A stretch of 64,000 nt of DNA from NCBI GenBank assembly GCA_013298125.1, contig JAAFJP010000002.1, positions 209,619 through 273,618 on the forward strand. The letters run 5' to 3'. Of the stretch, positions 57,160 through 64,000 are shown one piece after another. Position 1 is the first letter of the stretch. Each line of letters opens with the position of its first letter. The stretch comes from Cytophagales bacterium (GTDB taxonomy: Bacteria > Bacteroidota > Bacteroidia > Cytophagales > Spirosomataceae). Made by a program: the position numbers and the translations under genes. The notes beneath the pieces are model-generated. The model saw only the letters and a program-made list of their open reading frames with translations, had not been told where the DNA came from and did not search any database.

Positions 57160-57276
57160 CTGGTTTAATGGTTACTGGTTTATTGGCAACTGGTTATTTC
57201 AATAAAAATAGGCTATTCTTTTCGTAAGAATAGCCTATTTTATTTCGAGTAACTAATAAACCAATAAACTATTAAA
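57160..57276. repeat. Inverted repeat of the TTACTGGTTTAATGG word family
   Basis: Direct copies of TTACTGGTTTA-TGG on the left and their inverses (CCAATAAACTATTAAACCAG) on the right, enclosing a terminator. Confidence 0.75.
57205..57245. terminator. Bidirectional terminator between TPR gene and AMP nucleosidase
   Basis: AAAATAGGCTATTCTT / AAGAATAGCCTATTTT stem with loop TTCGT. Serves both convergent genes. Confidence 0.85.
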
Positions 57277-57282
57277 CCAGCT

Positions 57283-58056
57283 CTATTCAAACCTCAAATG
57301 CTTCACAGACTCACCTGAGCTTGCTAATTCTACCAACGAATCAATACCTATTTGTAAATGTTTCTGAACAAAATTAGTGGTCACTTTTTTGTCACTTTCT
57401 TCTGTTTTTACACCATCGGGTGTCATTGGGTTGTCTGAGACTAATAATAATGCTCCGTGTGGAATTTTATTGGCAAAACCTACCGTGAAAATTGTAGCCG
57501 TTTCCATGTCAATTGCCATGGCTCGAATATCGGTCAAATACTGTTTAAAATCCTCATCATGCTCCCATACACGGCGGTTGGTGGTATAAACCAAACCCGT
57601 CCAATAGTCCATTTCGTGTTTTTTAATCATCGACGAAACCGAACGCTGCAATCTAAATGATGGCAAAGCGGGAACTTCCTTGGGCATATATTCGTCTGAT
57701 GTACCCTCACCACGCACGGCTGCGATGGGAATAATCAAATCTCCCAAAGTCAGATTCTTTTTTAAACCGCCACATTTCCCCAGAAATAAAACCGCTTTGG
57801 GTTCAATTGCTGAGAGTAAATCCATAACTGTTGCTGCCATTGGCGAACCCATCCCGAAGTTGATAATCGTAATATCATTGGCAGTGGCTGACTGCATGGG
57901 TCGGTCTGAACCTTTGATTTCTACCTCAAATTCATCCGCAAACATTTTTACATAATTCGTAAAATTGGTCAATAAAATATACTGTCCAAAATCCTCCAAA
58001 GGCATTCCTGTATAACGTGGAAGCCAATTATCCACAATTTCTTTTTTGTTTTTCAT
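57283..58056 (-). CDS. amn: AMP nucleosidase
   Basis: Splits AMP to adenine and ribose-5-phosphate. 257 residues. The nucleoside phosphorylase-type fold is seen as ITIINFGMGSPMAATVMDLLSAIEPKAVLFLGKCGGLKKNLTLGDLI and MAIDMETATIFTVGFANKIPHGALLLVSDNPM, with conserved VYTTNRRVWEHD. Shorter than the E. coli enzyme (484 residues), matching the single-domain Bacteroidota version. Cytoplasmic. Confidence 0.9.
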   Translation of the reverse strand: MKNKKEIVDNWLPRYTGMPLEDFGQYILLTNFTNYVKMFADEFEVEIKGSDRPMQSATANDITIINFGMGSPMAATVMDLLSAIEPKAVLFLGKCGGLKKNLTLGDLIIPIAAVRGEGTSDEYMPKEVPALPSFRLQRSVSSMIKKHEMDYWTGLVYTTNRRVWEHDEDFKQYLTDIRAMAIDMETATIFTVGFANKIPHGALLLVSDNPMTPDGVKTEESDKKVTTNFVQKHLQIGIDSLVELASSGESVKHLRFE

Positions 58057-58131
58057 AAAATAATGTTTTGATTAATGGAAGGATTAAATGGAGTGAGTAA
58101 CTTTGATTTTTAATAAAGATGTTTAGTCGCA

Positions 58132-58301
58132 GACTTTAAGGTTGAGCTTCTCCGAAGCTCCTTGATACTGTTATGTATTCTTTCTACAAAGGTTAAACTT
58201 CTCCGAAGTAAATTATATTGAGATCACTTCGGAGAAGTTTAACCTTTGTAGAGAGAGTATAAATGCTTAACATAGCTTCGGAGAAGCTCAACCTTAAAGT
58301 C
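58132..58301. repeat. 170-bp nested inverted repeat
   Basis: Outer arms (28 bp, GACTTTAAGGTTGAGCTTCT... with CCGAAGCT) are perfect inverses, inner arms (24 bp, ACAAAGGTTAAACTTCTCCG... ) as well. Both arms contain the same AGGTT(G/A)A(G/A)CTTCTCCGAAG word. RNA of this region would be almost entirely one hairpin. No coding potential. Confidence 0.88.
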
Positions 58302-58326
58302 AGTGTTAAAATCAATCTAACTAATC

Positions 58327-58782
58327 ATGTCAGACGAATTAGACTTACTCAACCTTCCTTCATATAATCACAAATTAAAAAAAATCAATGACAATTTGTG
58401 CATTTGGGACATTATCCGTAAAAAATATATTGTCCTCACACCCGAAGAATGGGTGCGTCAGCACTTTGTTCATCACCTTATCAACGAGTATAAATACCCC
58501 AAAAGTCTCATCAAATTAGAAAGTAGTCTCAACTATAACCAACGACTCAAACGTACTGATATTCAAGTATTTGACCGCAACGGAGACTTATTTATGATTG
58601 TAGAATGCAAAGCTCCCTACATCAAACTTTCGGAGGCGGTTTTTGCTCAGGCGGCTCAATATAATAAGATTTTGAAGGCACAATATTTAACGATTGCCAA
58701 CGGAATAATTTTTCATTGTTGCAGAACAGATTGGGAAAATGAGCGTATTGATTTTTTAGAAAATTTACCCGAATTTTTATAG
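58327..58782 (+). CDS. Stand-alone HsdR N-terminal (PD-(D/E)xK) domain protein
   Basis: 151 residues. Nuclease-like core KRTDIQVFDRNGDLFMIVECKAPYI with D, E and K of the PD-(D/E)xK site, then AQAAQYNKILKAQYLTIANG as in type I restriction HsdR N-domains. No helicase, HsdM or HsdS is present, so not a restriction system. These single-domain proteins are frequent in Bacteroidota; role unknown. Preceded by a long hairpin. Confidence 0.85.
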   Translation: MSDELDLLNLPSYNHKLKKINDNLCIWDIIRKKYIVLTPEEWVRQHFVHHLINEYKYPKSLIKLESSLNYNQRLKRTDIQVFDRNGDLFMIVECKAPYIKLSEAVFAQAAQYNKILKAQYLTIANGIIFHCCRTDWENERIDFLENLPEFL

Positions 58783-58861
58783 TATCACAGGTTTCTAACT
58801 GGGATGCATAGTCCTGTATTTTATAGACGCTAATAAATTACAGGTTAGAAACCTGTGATAC
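58783..58861. repeat. Inverted repeat of the AGGTTTCTAACCTG family
   Basis: TATCACAGGTTTCTAAC and GTTAGAAACCTGTGATA flank a centre of ~45 bp. Second copy of the family at 38937. Confidence 0.8.
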
Positions 58862-58897
58862 TTTTTGCGTACCTTTGTAGTATAAACAACCCTTATC

Positions 58898-60556
58898 ATG
58901 ACTAAATTATTCAATTCCTTTCTTTTATTATTACTCGTAACCGCTTCATTATCAGCCCAAAAGAAAAAATCGTCAGTATCTTTTGAAACCGCTATTCCAG
59001 ATAAACCCAAATTGGTAGTTGGCATTGTGGTTGACCAAATGCGTTATGATTTTTTGTATCGTTATTCAGAAAAATATACTTCTGGCGGCTTCAAACGACT
59101 AATGAATGAAGGTTTTAACTGTCGGAATAACCATTATGATTACGCTCCAACTGTTACTGCCGCTGGTCATGCCGCTATTTTTACGGGTTCAGTTCCTGCC
59201 ATTGACGGAATTATTGGAAACGAATGGTTTAATCAAAAATCTGGAAAAGTCGTCTATTGCGTAGAAGATACTTCCGTGAGAACGGTTGGCTCAGATAGCA
59301 AAGCGGGCTTGATGTCACCCAAGAATTTATTGGTTTCAACTATCACTGACCAGTTAAAAATTGCCAATAATTTTCAATCAAAAACAATAGGAATTGCCTT
59401 AAAAGACAGAGGTTCGATTTTGCCAGCGGGACATACCGCCAACGCTGCTTATTGGTTCGATTCTAAAAATGGAGCGTGGATTACGTCGACTTTTTATATG
59501 AATGATTTACCACAATGGGTAAAAGATTTCAACAGCTTGAAAATGCCTCAAAAATACATGGCAGAGGGTTGGCAGACACTTTTACCGATGGAACAATACA
59601 CTGAAAGTACGGCAGATAATCAGCCTTACGAAGCAAAATTATCAGGAGAAAAAACGCCAACTTTTCCCCATGAATTAGCGGCACAAGCGGGCGTAAATTT
59701 ATTAGAAGTTATCAGAACAACACCTTTTGGGAATACATTAACAAAAGATTTTGCTCTGGCAGCCATTCAAAACGAAAACCTTGGCAAAAGCCCCAAAACA
59801 GACTTTTTAACCATAAGTTTTTCTTCTCCTGATTACGTAGGACACGCTTTTGGTCCAAATTCTATTGAAATTGAAGATACTTATTTGCGTTTGGATAAAG
59901 ATATTGCCGAGATTTTGACAAACCTTGATAATACGCTCGGAAAAGATAATTATTTAGTATTCCTAAGTGCCGATCACGGTGTTGCAGATGTACCAGGATT
60001 TGCTCAAAGTCAGAAAATGCCAGCGGGTGTTTTGGATATGGGCGTAGTAAGTAAAGACGTAAAAGCTGCCTTAAAAACTGCCTTTGGTGATGGTGAATTT
60101 ATTAGAGCCGAAGACAATTATCAGATTTATTTGAATGATAGTTTATTGAAAACCAAGAAGTTATCGTATGCACAGGTTCACGCAGTGGTGCGGGAGACTT
60201 TGTTGAAAAGAGATGACATTTCCGATGTCATTGATTTACATAATTTGGGAAATATGACCTTACCTGACTATCAATTAAGTTATGTTAAAAATGGCTTGAA
60301 TCCACGCCGTAGTGGTGATATTATGTTGGTGCTAAATCCAAGTTGGTTTACAGGTAGAAAACAAGGTACAACCCACGGAACATTGTATAGATACGATACG
60401 CACGTACCGCTTTTGTTTTATGGTTGGAAGGTAAAAACAGGCGAAACAACTACCAGAACTCACATTTCGGATATTGCACCGACAGTGGCAGATTTTTTGA
60501 ATATCTTAGAACCCAACGGAAGTATCGGGAATGTGATTGGGGGAGTTAAAAAATAA
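58898..60556 (+). CDS. PafA-type alkaline phosphatase (secreted)
   Basis: 552 residues; signal peptide ends SLSAQ. Alkaline phosphatase superfamily of the Elizabethkingia PafA type, which uses a Thr nucleophile: T85 in DYAPTVTAAGHAAI. Metal ligands: Asp46 in GIVVDQMRYD, D-x-x-G-H in SPDYVGHAFG, ADHG in FLSADHGVADVPG and the late TTHGTLYRYDTHVPLL. Lys/Arg pair in ALKDRGSILPAGH and Asn in GIIGNEW match the PafA active site. Monoester phosphatase of the periplasm, releasing phosphate. Confidence 0.92.
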   Translation: MTKLFNSFLLLLLVTASLSAQKKKSSVSFETAIPDKPKLVVGIVVDQMRYDFLYRYSEKYTSGGFKRLMNEGFNCRNNHYDYAPTVTAAGHAAIFTGSVPAIDGIIGNEWFNQKSGKVVYCVEDTSVRTVGSDSKAGLMSPKNLLVSTITDQLKIANNFQSKTIGIALKDRGSILPAGHTANAAYWFDSKNGAWITSTFYMNDLPQWVKDFNSLKMPQKYMAEGWQTLLPMEQYTESTADNQPYEAKLSGEKTPTFPHELAAQAGVNLLEVIRTTPFGNTLTKDFALAAIQNENLGKSPKTDFLTISFSSPDYVGHAFGPNSIEIEDTYLRLDKDIAEILTNLDNTLGKDNYLVFLSADHGVADVPGFAQSQKMPAGVLDMGVVSKDVKAALKTAFGDGEFIRAEDNYQIYLNDSLLKTKKLSYAQVHAVVRETLLKRDDISDVIDLHNLGNMTLPDYQLSYVKNGLNPRRSGDIMLVLNPSWFTGRKQGTTHGTLYRYDTHVPLLFYGWKVKTGETTTRTHISDIAPTVADFLNILEPNGSIGNVIGGVKK

Positions 60557-60592
60557 CTATTATCTTTACCAAACAATCGTTAGGTAAAACTC

Positions 60593-61234
60593 ATGCAAAA
60601 ACATCAACTCACAATCCCACGAACTGCCCGCTATGTAACCATCGGAGAAATCAATGAACAAACTGAAAATATCTGGTTTGTCATTCATGGCTACGGTCAA
60701 TTGGCAGAATTTTTTATCAAGAAATTCAAGGGTTTGGATGATGGAAAAACCGTCATTATTGCCCCAGAAGCCTTGTCAAGATTTTACCTAAAAGAGTTTT
60801 CGGGTAGGGTAGGAGCAACGTGGATGACCCGTGAAGAACGGGATTCCGAAATCATAGATTATATCAACTATTTGAATCTTTTGTATGATACCGTTTTACA
60901 AAATACTGATGTTAATAAATTGAAAATCAATATTTTAGGGTTCTCGCAAGGCACAGCAACCGTTGCTCGCTGGTGCATGAATGAGCATATCAAATACGAT
61001 AGATTAATCCTTTGGGCAGGTTATTTTGGGAATGGTATTCAAGATGTGATTGCTCCTGAGAAATTGACTGATAAAGAGGTTGTTTTATGTTACGGAAAAG
61101 AAGATGAATTCTTAGTGAAAATTGACATCAAACAATACGAAAATGATATTCAAAAAGCCATCCCTCACGTACAGATACATACTTTCGAGGGTGGACATAC
61201 GATTGATGAGGAATTGCTATTGAAGATTAGATAA
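60593..61234 (+). CDS. Alpha/beta hydrolase, carboxylesterase/phospholipase type
   Basis: 213 residues. Nucleophile elbow ILGFSQGTATVARW, acid in VLCYGKEDEFL, histidine in TFEGGHTIDE. Opens with NIWFVIHGYGQLAEFF for the oxyanion loop. Typical of the PF02230 (carboxylesterase/phospholipase) family. No signal peptide, cytoplasmic. 36 bp after the PafA gene on the same strand, so possibly co-transcribed. Substrate unknown. Confidence 0.88.
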   Translation: MQKHQLTIPRTARYVTIGEINEQTENIWFVIHGYGQLAEFFIKKFKGLDDGKTVIIAPEALSRFYLKEFSGRVGATWMTREERDSEIIDYINYLNLLYDTVLQNTDVNKLKINILGFSQGTATVARWCMNEHIKYDRLILWAGYFGNGIQDVIAPEKLTDKEVVLCYGKEDEFLVKIDIKQYENDIQKAIPHVQIHTFEGGHTIDEELLLKIR

Positions 61235-61258
61235 ATTTGAATATCTCTATGATTTATC

Positions 61259-61352
61259 CTGTCATCCCGACGTTAGGAGGGAACTGTCAAATCTCCCCCA
61301 AAGTAGGATTAAAGGTATAAAAGCACATTTCCCTCCTACGTCGGGATGACAG
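61259..61352. repeat. Inverted repeat of the TGTCATCCCGA/AGGAGGGA family
   Basis: CTGTCATCCCGACGTTAGGA and TCCTACGTCGGGATGACAG. Matches 52698. The remaining gap to 61619 (~265 bp) has degenerate ACTTATCACTTG words and no gene. Confidence 0.85.
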
Positions 61353-61619
61353 GGTAAATCTCTTAATCTTCTCACAATCAAGGACTTACAAACTATTATT
61401 TTCTAAAAAATCTATTGAATTTCAAACGATAAATCTATTTTATAAGTGCCTGTAAATCAATTACTTATAAAACTTATCACTTGTTACCTATCACTTATCA
61501 CTAACAAAGTATCATAAAATTCAGATTTTTTCGTTAAACTTGCTATAATATTAATCCTTATTAATTTGTTTAAAAGACCAAAGTTCAGCGACCAAGGTCT
61601 AAATAATCCGTAAAAAACT

Positions 61620-62336
61620 ATGCAGAATCTTCTAAGTATTCTCCTCCAAAGTACCGTAATTACCGCTGATACCGTTGCAACTTCTGTCCAAAATGGTATA
61701 AACAAAGCCGACGAAGAAATGAAACTTTTTAATCTCCTTGAAAAAGGTGGTTGGGTAATGATTCCCATTTTTGTTTTGTTCTTCATTGCTCTGTTTTTGT
61801 TTATTGAACGCTATTTATACATTCGCAAAACAGCAAGAATGGATAACACGTTTCTCTTCTCTATCCGTGAAATGCTTGTAGGTGGTAATGTTCAAGGAGC
61901 AATTAATTATTGTAAAAATTCCCAATATCCGATTGCTAAATTGTTAGAAAGAGGCTTAAATCGCTTAGGTTCGCCGATTCGTGATATTGAGAACGCTATC
62001 GAAAACACGGCTCGTGTAGAGATTTACAACATGGAAAAGAACCTTGGTATTCTTTCGGCAATTGCTAAAATTGCCCCTATGTTTGGTTTCTTGGGTACGG
62101 TTTCGGGTATGATTCGTACGTTCCACAATATCTCGGTGGCTAACAAAATCGACATCAGTACGATTGCAAGTGGTATTTATGAAAAAATGGTAACATCTGC
62201 CACGGGTTTAATGGTCGGTATTATTGCTTATTTCTTTTATACCATCCTCACAACGATGATTGACCGTGCCGTAAACAAAATGGAAATTACCGCAATTGAC
62301 TTCTTAGATATTTTACATAAACCAGCAACTAAGTAA
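61620..62336 (+). CDS. MotA/TolQ/ExbB proton channel family protein
   Basis: 238 residues. Stator of an energy-transducing inner-membrane motor. Three membrane helices: VMIPIFVLFFIALFLFIERYLYI (after an N-terminal amphipathic region), ILSAIAKIAPMFGFLGTVSGMIRTF and TSATGLMVGIIAYFFYTIL. The second and third are the signature pore helices. Paired with an ExbD gene 132 bp downstream. Could power TonB receptors or Tol-type cell division; no tonB or tolB is adjacent. Confidence 0.92.
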   Translation: MQNLLSILLQSTVITADTVATSVQNGINKADEEMKLFNLLEKGGWVMIPIFVLFFIALFLFIERYLYIRKTARMDNTFLFSIREMLVGGNVQGAINYCKNSQYPIAKLLERGLNRLGSPIRDIENAIENTARVEIYNMEKNLGILSAIAKIAPMFGFLGTVSGMIRTFHNISVANKIDISTIASGIYEKMVTSATGLMVGIIAYFFYTILTTMIDRAVNKMEITAIDFLDILHKPATK

Positions 62337-62340
62337 TGGA

Positions 62341-62460
62341 GGTATGAGGTCGTAGGTGTAAGGTCGTAGGTATGAGATAGTAGATATAATGGTTATTTTA
62401 TTATATTAAATTATTAACTCAAATCCTCATACCTCATACCCCATACCTCATATCTACTAC
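62341..62460. repeat. Inverted repeat of the GGTATGAGGTCGTAGG word family between exbB and exbD
   Basis: GGAGGTATGAGGTCGTAGG, GGTGTAAGG and similar words on the left, and ACCTCATACCCCATACCTCA on the right. Resembles the 20975 element. It separates two genes that are usually adjacent. Confidence 0.7.
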
Positions 62461-62468
62461 CTAAAGAT

Positions 62469-62870
62469 ATGAACATAAGAAAACGCACAAGAGAACAATC
62501 GGAAGTAGAGACGGGGGCTTTGGCTGATATTCTTTTCTTCCTCATGATGTTTTTCCTCATGATTTCCACGCTGGCGAGTCCTGATGCTATCAAGATGCTT
62601 TTGCCAGAATCTTCAACGGCTCAACAAACCACAACGAAGGAAAATATTAGAGTAACCGTTGATGAAAAAGATACGTATTATGTGGACGATGTGGTTGTCC
62701 CATTTGAACAATTAGAAACGTATTTGGGCGAACAAGCCAAATTGAAAGGTTCGGAAACAGTTATTTTGAAAATTGCCCAAGACCGTACCGTCCAAGAATT
62801 AGCCAAAATTTATGACATTGTAGCAAGATTAAATTTAGCAATGGTCATGGCAACAGATAAAGCTCCATGA
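62469..62870 (+). CDS. ExbD/TolR-family protein
   Basis: 133 residues. One N-terminal membrane helix with the conserved acid (LADILFFLMMFFLMISTLA, D in ADILFF), then the periplasmic domain with KMLLPES and VILKIAQDRTVQELAKIYDIV. Works with the upstream ExbB-like protein. Confidence 0.92.
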   Translation: MNIRKRTREQSEVETGALADILFFLMMFFLMISTLASPDAIKMLLPESSTAQQTTTKENIRVTVDEKDTYYVDDVVVPFEQLETYLGEQAKLKGSETVILKIAQDRTVQELAKIYDIVARLNLAMVMATDKAP

Positions 62871-62994
62871 TGAATTATCTAATCATAGCATTAAAATCAA
62901 TAGCCGTTTACGCATTTATCGTAGCGGCTATTCGTTTTTGAAATTGAAATTGGGAAGCATATAAATTTAAATATATCCACTTTTGACTTGTAGG

Positions 62995-63075
62995 AACTTC
63001 CCGAAAGTAGAAATAACTTTCGGGAAGTAGGTCTCTAATTAACTTCCCGAAAGTTATTTCTACTTTCGGGAAGTT
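62995..63075. repeat. Inverted repeat with self-palindromic arms (ACTTCCCGAAAGT)
   Basis: AACTTCCCGAAAGTAGAAAT and its inverse; ACTTCCCGAAAGT and ACTTTCGGGAAGT alternate, so each arm is itself a hairpin. Located between exbD and mgtC; the gap 62871-63168 holds no gene. Confidence 0.85.
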
Positions 63076-63168
63076 TGGATGGAAATCATAGGTATTCTAT
63101 TTATTGGACGTTACCTTATTTGATTTTGAAAAACTAAGCCCTAACACCCAACCTCTAATCCCTTACAT

Positions 63169-63831
63169 ATGAGTGATTTACAAATACTTTTTGAGCATAT
63201 TTTTTATAACGACGATTTTATCAAAATCTTAGCCTCAACCGTCGTAGGGGCATTAGTTGGGCTTGAACGGGAGTACAGGAGCAAGTCTGCGGGCTTGCGG
63301 ACGTTTACGCTTATTTGTGTAGGAAGTACCATTTTTACGATTTTATCCGAAAAAATGGGAATCGTTACCTCTCCCGACCGTATTGCTGCCAACGTTGTTA
63401 CAGGCATTGGATTTTTGGGTGCAGGGGTTATTTTCAAGATGGACGATAGAGTGAAAGGACTAACCACTGCCACAATTATTTGGGTAACGGCATCGTTGGG
63501 CATGGCAATTGGCGATGGGCATATTATGTTGTCATTTCTCGGAACAACCGTCGTTTATATCGTTTTGGGGCTTTTTGTAAAATTGGAAGTAATCATGGAA
63601 AGGTTCGGACAGACTCGTAATTACAAAATCGTCTGTGAGTATTCACCAGAGATTTATAAGAAATTAGAGAATAGTTTTGAACAATGCAAACTCACCGCCA
63701 AACGTGAAAAACAAACGATTACGAAGGATTTATTAATCAGTAATTGGTCAGTGAGAGGGCGAATTTCTAAGCATGATAAATTGGTGAAGAAATTGATGGG
63801 GGATAAGGAGGTTAGGGAGTTGGAGTTTTAG
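63169..63831 (+). CDS. MgtC/SapB-family membrane protein
   Basis: 220 residues. Four helices: ILASTVVGALVGLEREYRSKSAGLRTFTLICVGSTIF, GIGFLGAGVIFKMDDRVKGLTTATIIWVTASLGMAIG, FLGTTVVYIVLGLF. LVGLEREYRSKSAGLRT, IGFLGAGVI and GLTTATIIWV are the MgtC signature. The C-terminal ~80 residues form a soluble ACT-like domain. Inner-membrane protein of ion stress or Mg2+ adaptation, role in this organism unknown. Confidence 0.92.
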   Translation: MSDLQILFEHIFYNDDFIKILASTVVGALVGLEREYRSKSAGLRTFTLICVGSTIFTILSEKMGIVTSPDRIAANVVTGIGFLGAGVIFKMDDRVKGLTTATIIWVTASLGMAIGDGHIMLSFLGTTVVYIVLGLFVKLEVIMERFGQTRNYKIVCEYSPEIYKKLENSFEQCKLTAKREKQTITKDLLISNWSVRGRISKHDKLVKKLMGDKEVRELEF

Positions 63832-63934
63832 AAATTATGGGAAACGACCTAATTCTGAAAGTAAAGCTCTTAGAATAAATAGGCTTTCCTTGAATGATAT
63901 AACTAATTGATAATCAATATTTTATATTGAAATT

Positions 63935-63977
63935 AATCCCCGAATATGCACTAATTTGGCATATTTCGGGGATTTTT
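63935..63977 (+). terminator. Terminator after the mgtC-like gene
   Basis: AATCCCCGAATATGC / GCATATTTCGGGGATT stem, then TTTTT. Beyond it, 63978-64000 has no feature. Confidence 0.85.
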
Positions 63978-64000
63978 GTATTTTAGATGTGCCAACAAAA

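Noticed and set aside
1..64000. Insertion sequence or prophage
   Set aside because: No transposase, integrase or phage structural gene is visible; repeats are non-coding.

Overview
The window is a gene-dense chromosomal stretch of low GC content (roughly 37-38%) from a member of the Bacteroidota, most likely a Cytophagales/Spirosomataceae-type bacterium. The lineage call rests on three things. Promoters fit the Bacteroidota TTTG-N19-21-TAnnTTTG pattern. Several genes belong to families common in this phylum (GWxTD protein, TapB-type protein, BrxA/BrxB bacilliredoxin, PafA phosphatase, TonB receptor with an N-terminal carboxypeptidase-like domain, CtlX). Many AT-rich intergenic gaps are filled with palindromic elements. 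I see no rRNA gene, prophage, transposase or CRISPR array; the one tRNA is tRNA-Glu(TTC).

Layout. 1-6.1 kb: 3' part of metG, a Uma2 nuclease-fold protein, two related small secreted proteins, an S41 peptidase and a DoxX protein. 6.1-13 kb (minus strand): mtgA, two paralogous small membrane proteins, a multi-cluster radical SAM enzyme, a lipoprotein, an Lgt-family protein, hemW and an M16 peptidase. 13-19 kb: hydrolase, GT4 glycosyltransferase, O-methyltransferase, LysM lytic transglycosylase and rlmB. 19-26.5 kb: an unusual structured leader before a lipoprotein gene, a methyltransferase, a GWxTD lipoprotein, a HigB-HigA-type toxin-antitoxin pair, tRNA-Glu, a stand-alone maltokinase and a TapB-type protein. 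26.5-28 kb: a gene-free stretch holding nine tandem copies of what look like ~60-65-nt small RNA genes on the minus strand. 28-38 kb: pth, a 1409-residue envelope protein (PD40 repeats, 11 tandem beta domains, OmpA), a NIPSNAP protein, an SDR and a TonB siderophore receptor with three iron-box-like operators. 38-45 kb: GNAT and GyrI-like genes, then thrB and thrA separated by two paralogous secreted proteins and a broken antitoxin-like gene, then a gene with an in-frame stop. 45-52.6 kb: DUF2237 and vWA proteins, BrxB, and the SUF iron-sulphur operon (sufC, sufD, three small genes, sufS, sufE, sufT) without sufB. 52.8-64 kb: arginine deiminase plus CtlX, TPR protein, AMP nucleosidase, HsdR-N domain protein, PafA phosphatase, an esterase, ExbB/ExbD and MgtC.

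How parts fit together. The TonB receptor (35.3-37.7 kb) and the SUF operon (47.6-52.6 kb) share a 23-bp operator-like sequence (TTATTTAGA-N5-TCTAAATAA) placed at recognisable promoters, which suggests one iron-responsive regulator for siderophore uptake and Fe-S assembly. ExbB/ExbD (61.6-62.9 kb) could energise that receptor. Arginine deiminase and CtlX together would convert arginine to ornithine. ThrA and ThrB supply homoserine phosphate for threonine.

The strongest candidate for something not well described is the small-RNA array at 26.5-27.5 kb. Its units share a 5' segment, several have a promoter-like -7 box, and their 3' terminator hairpins keep the fold while the sequence changes, including compensatory changes. 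A solitary copy lies on the opposite strand at 35.14 kb. A second notable pattern is the number of intergenic inverted repeats, in several sequence families. In some, the arms are themselves palindromes, like REP/BIME doublets; a few are inserted in frame inside genes (metG, the GT4 gene) or create false N-termini.
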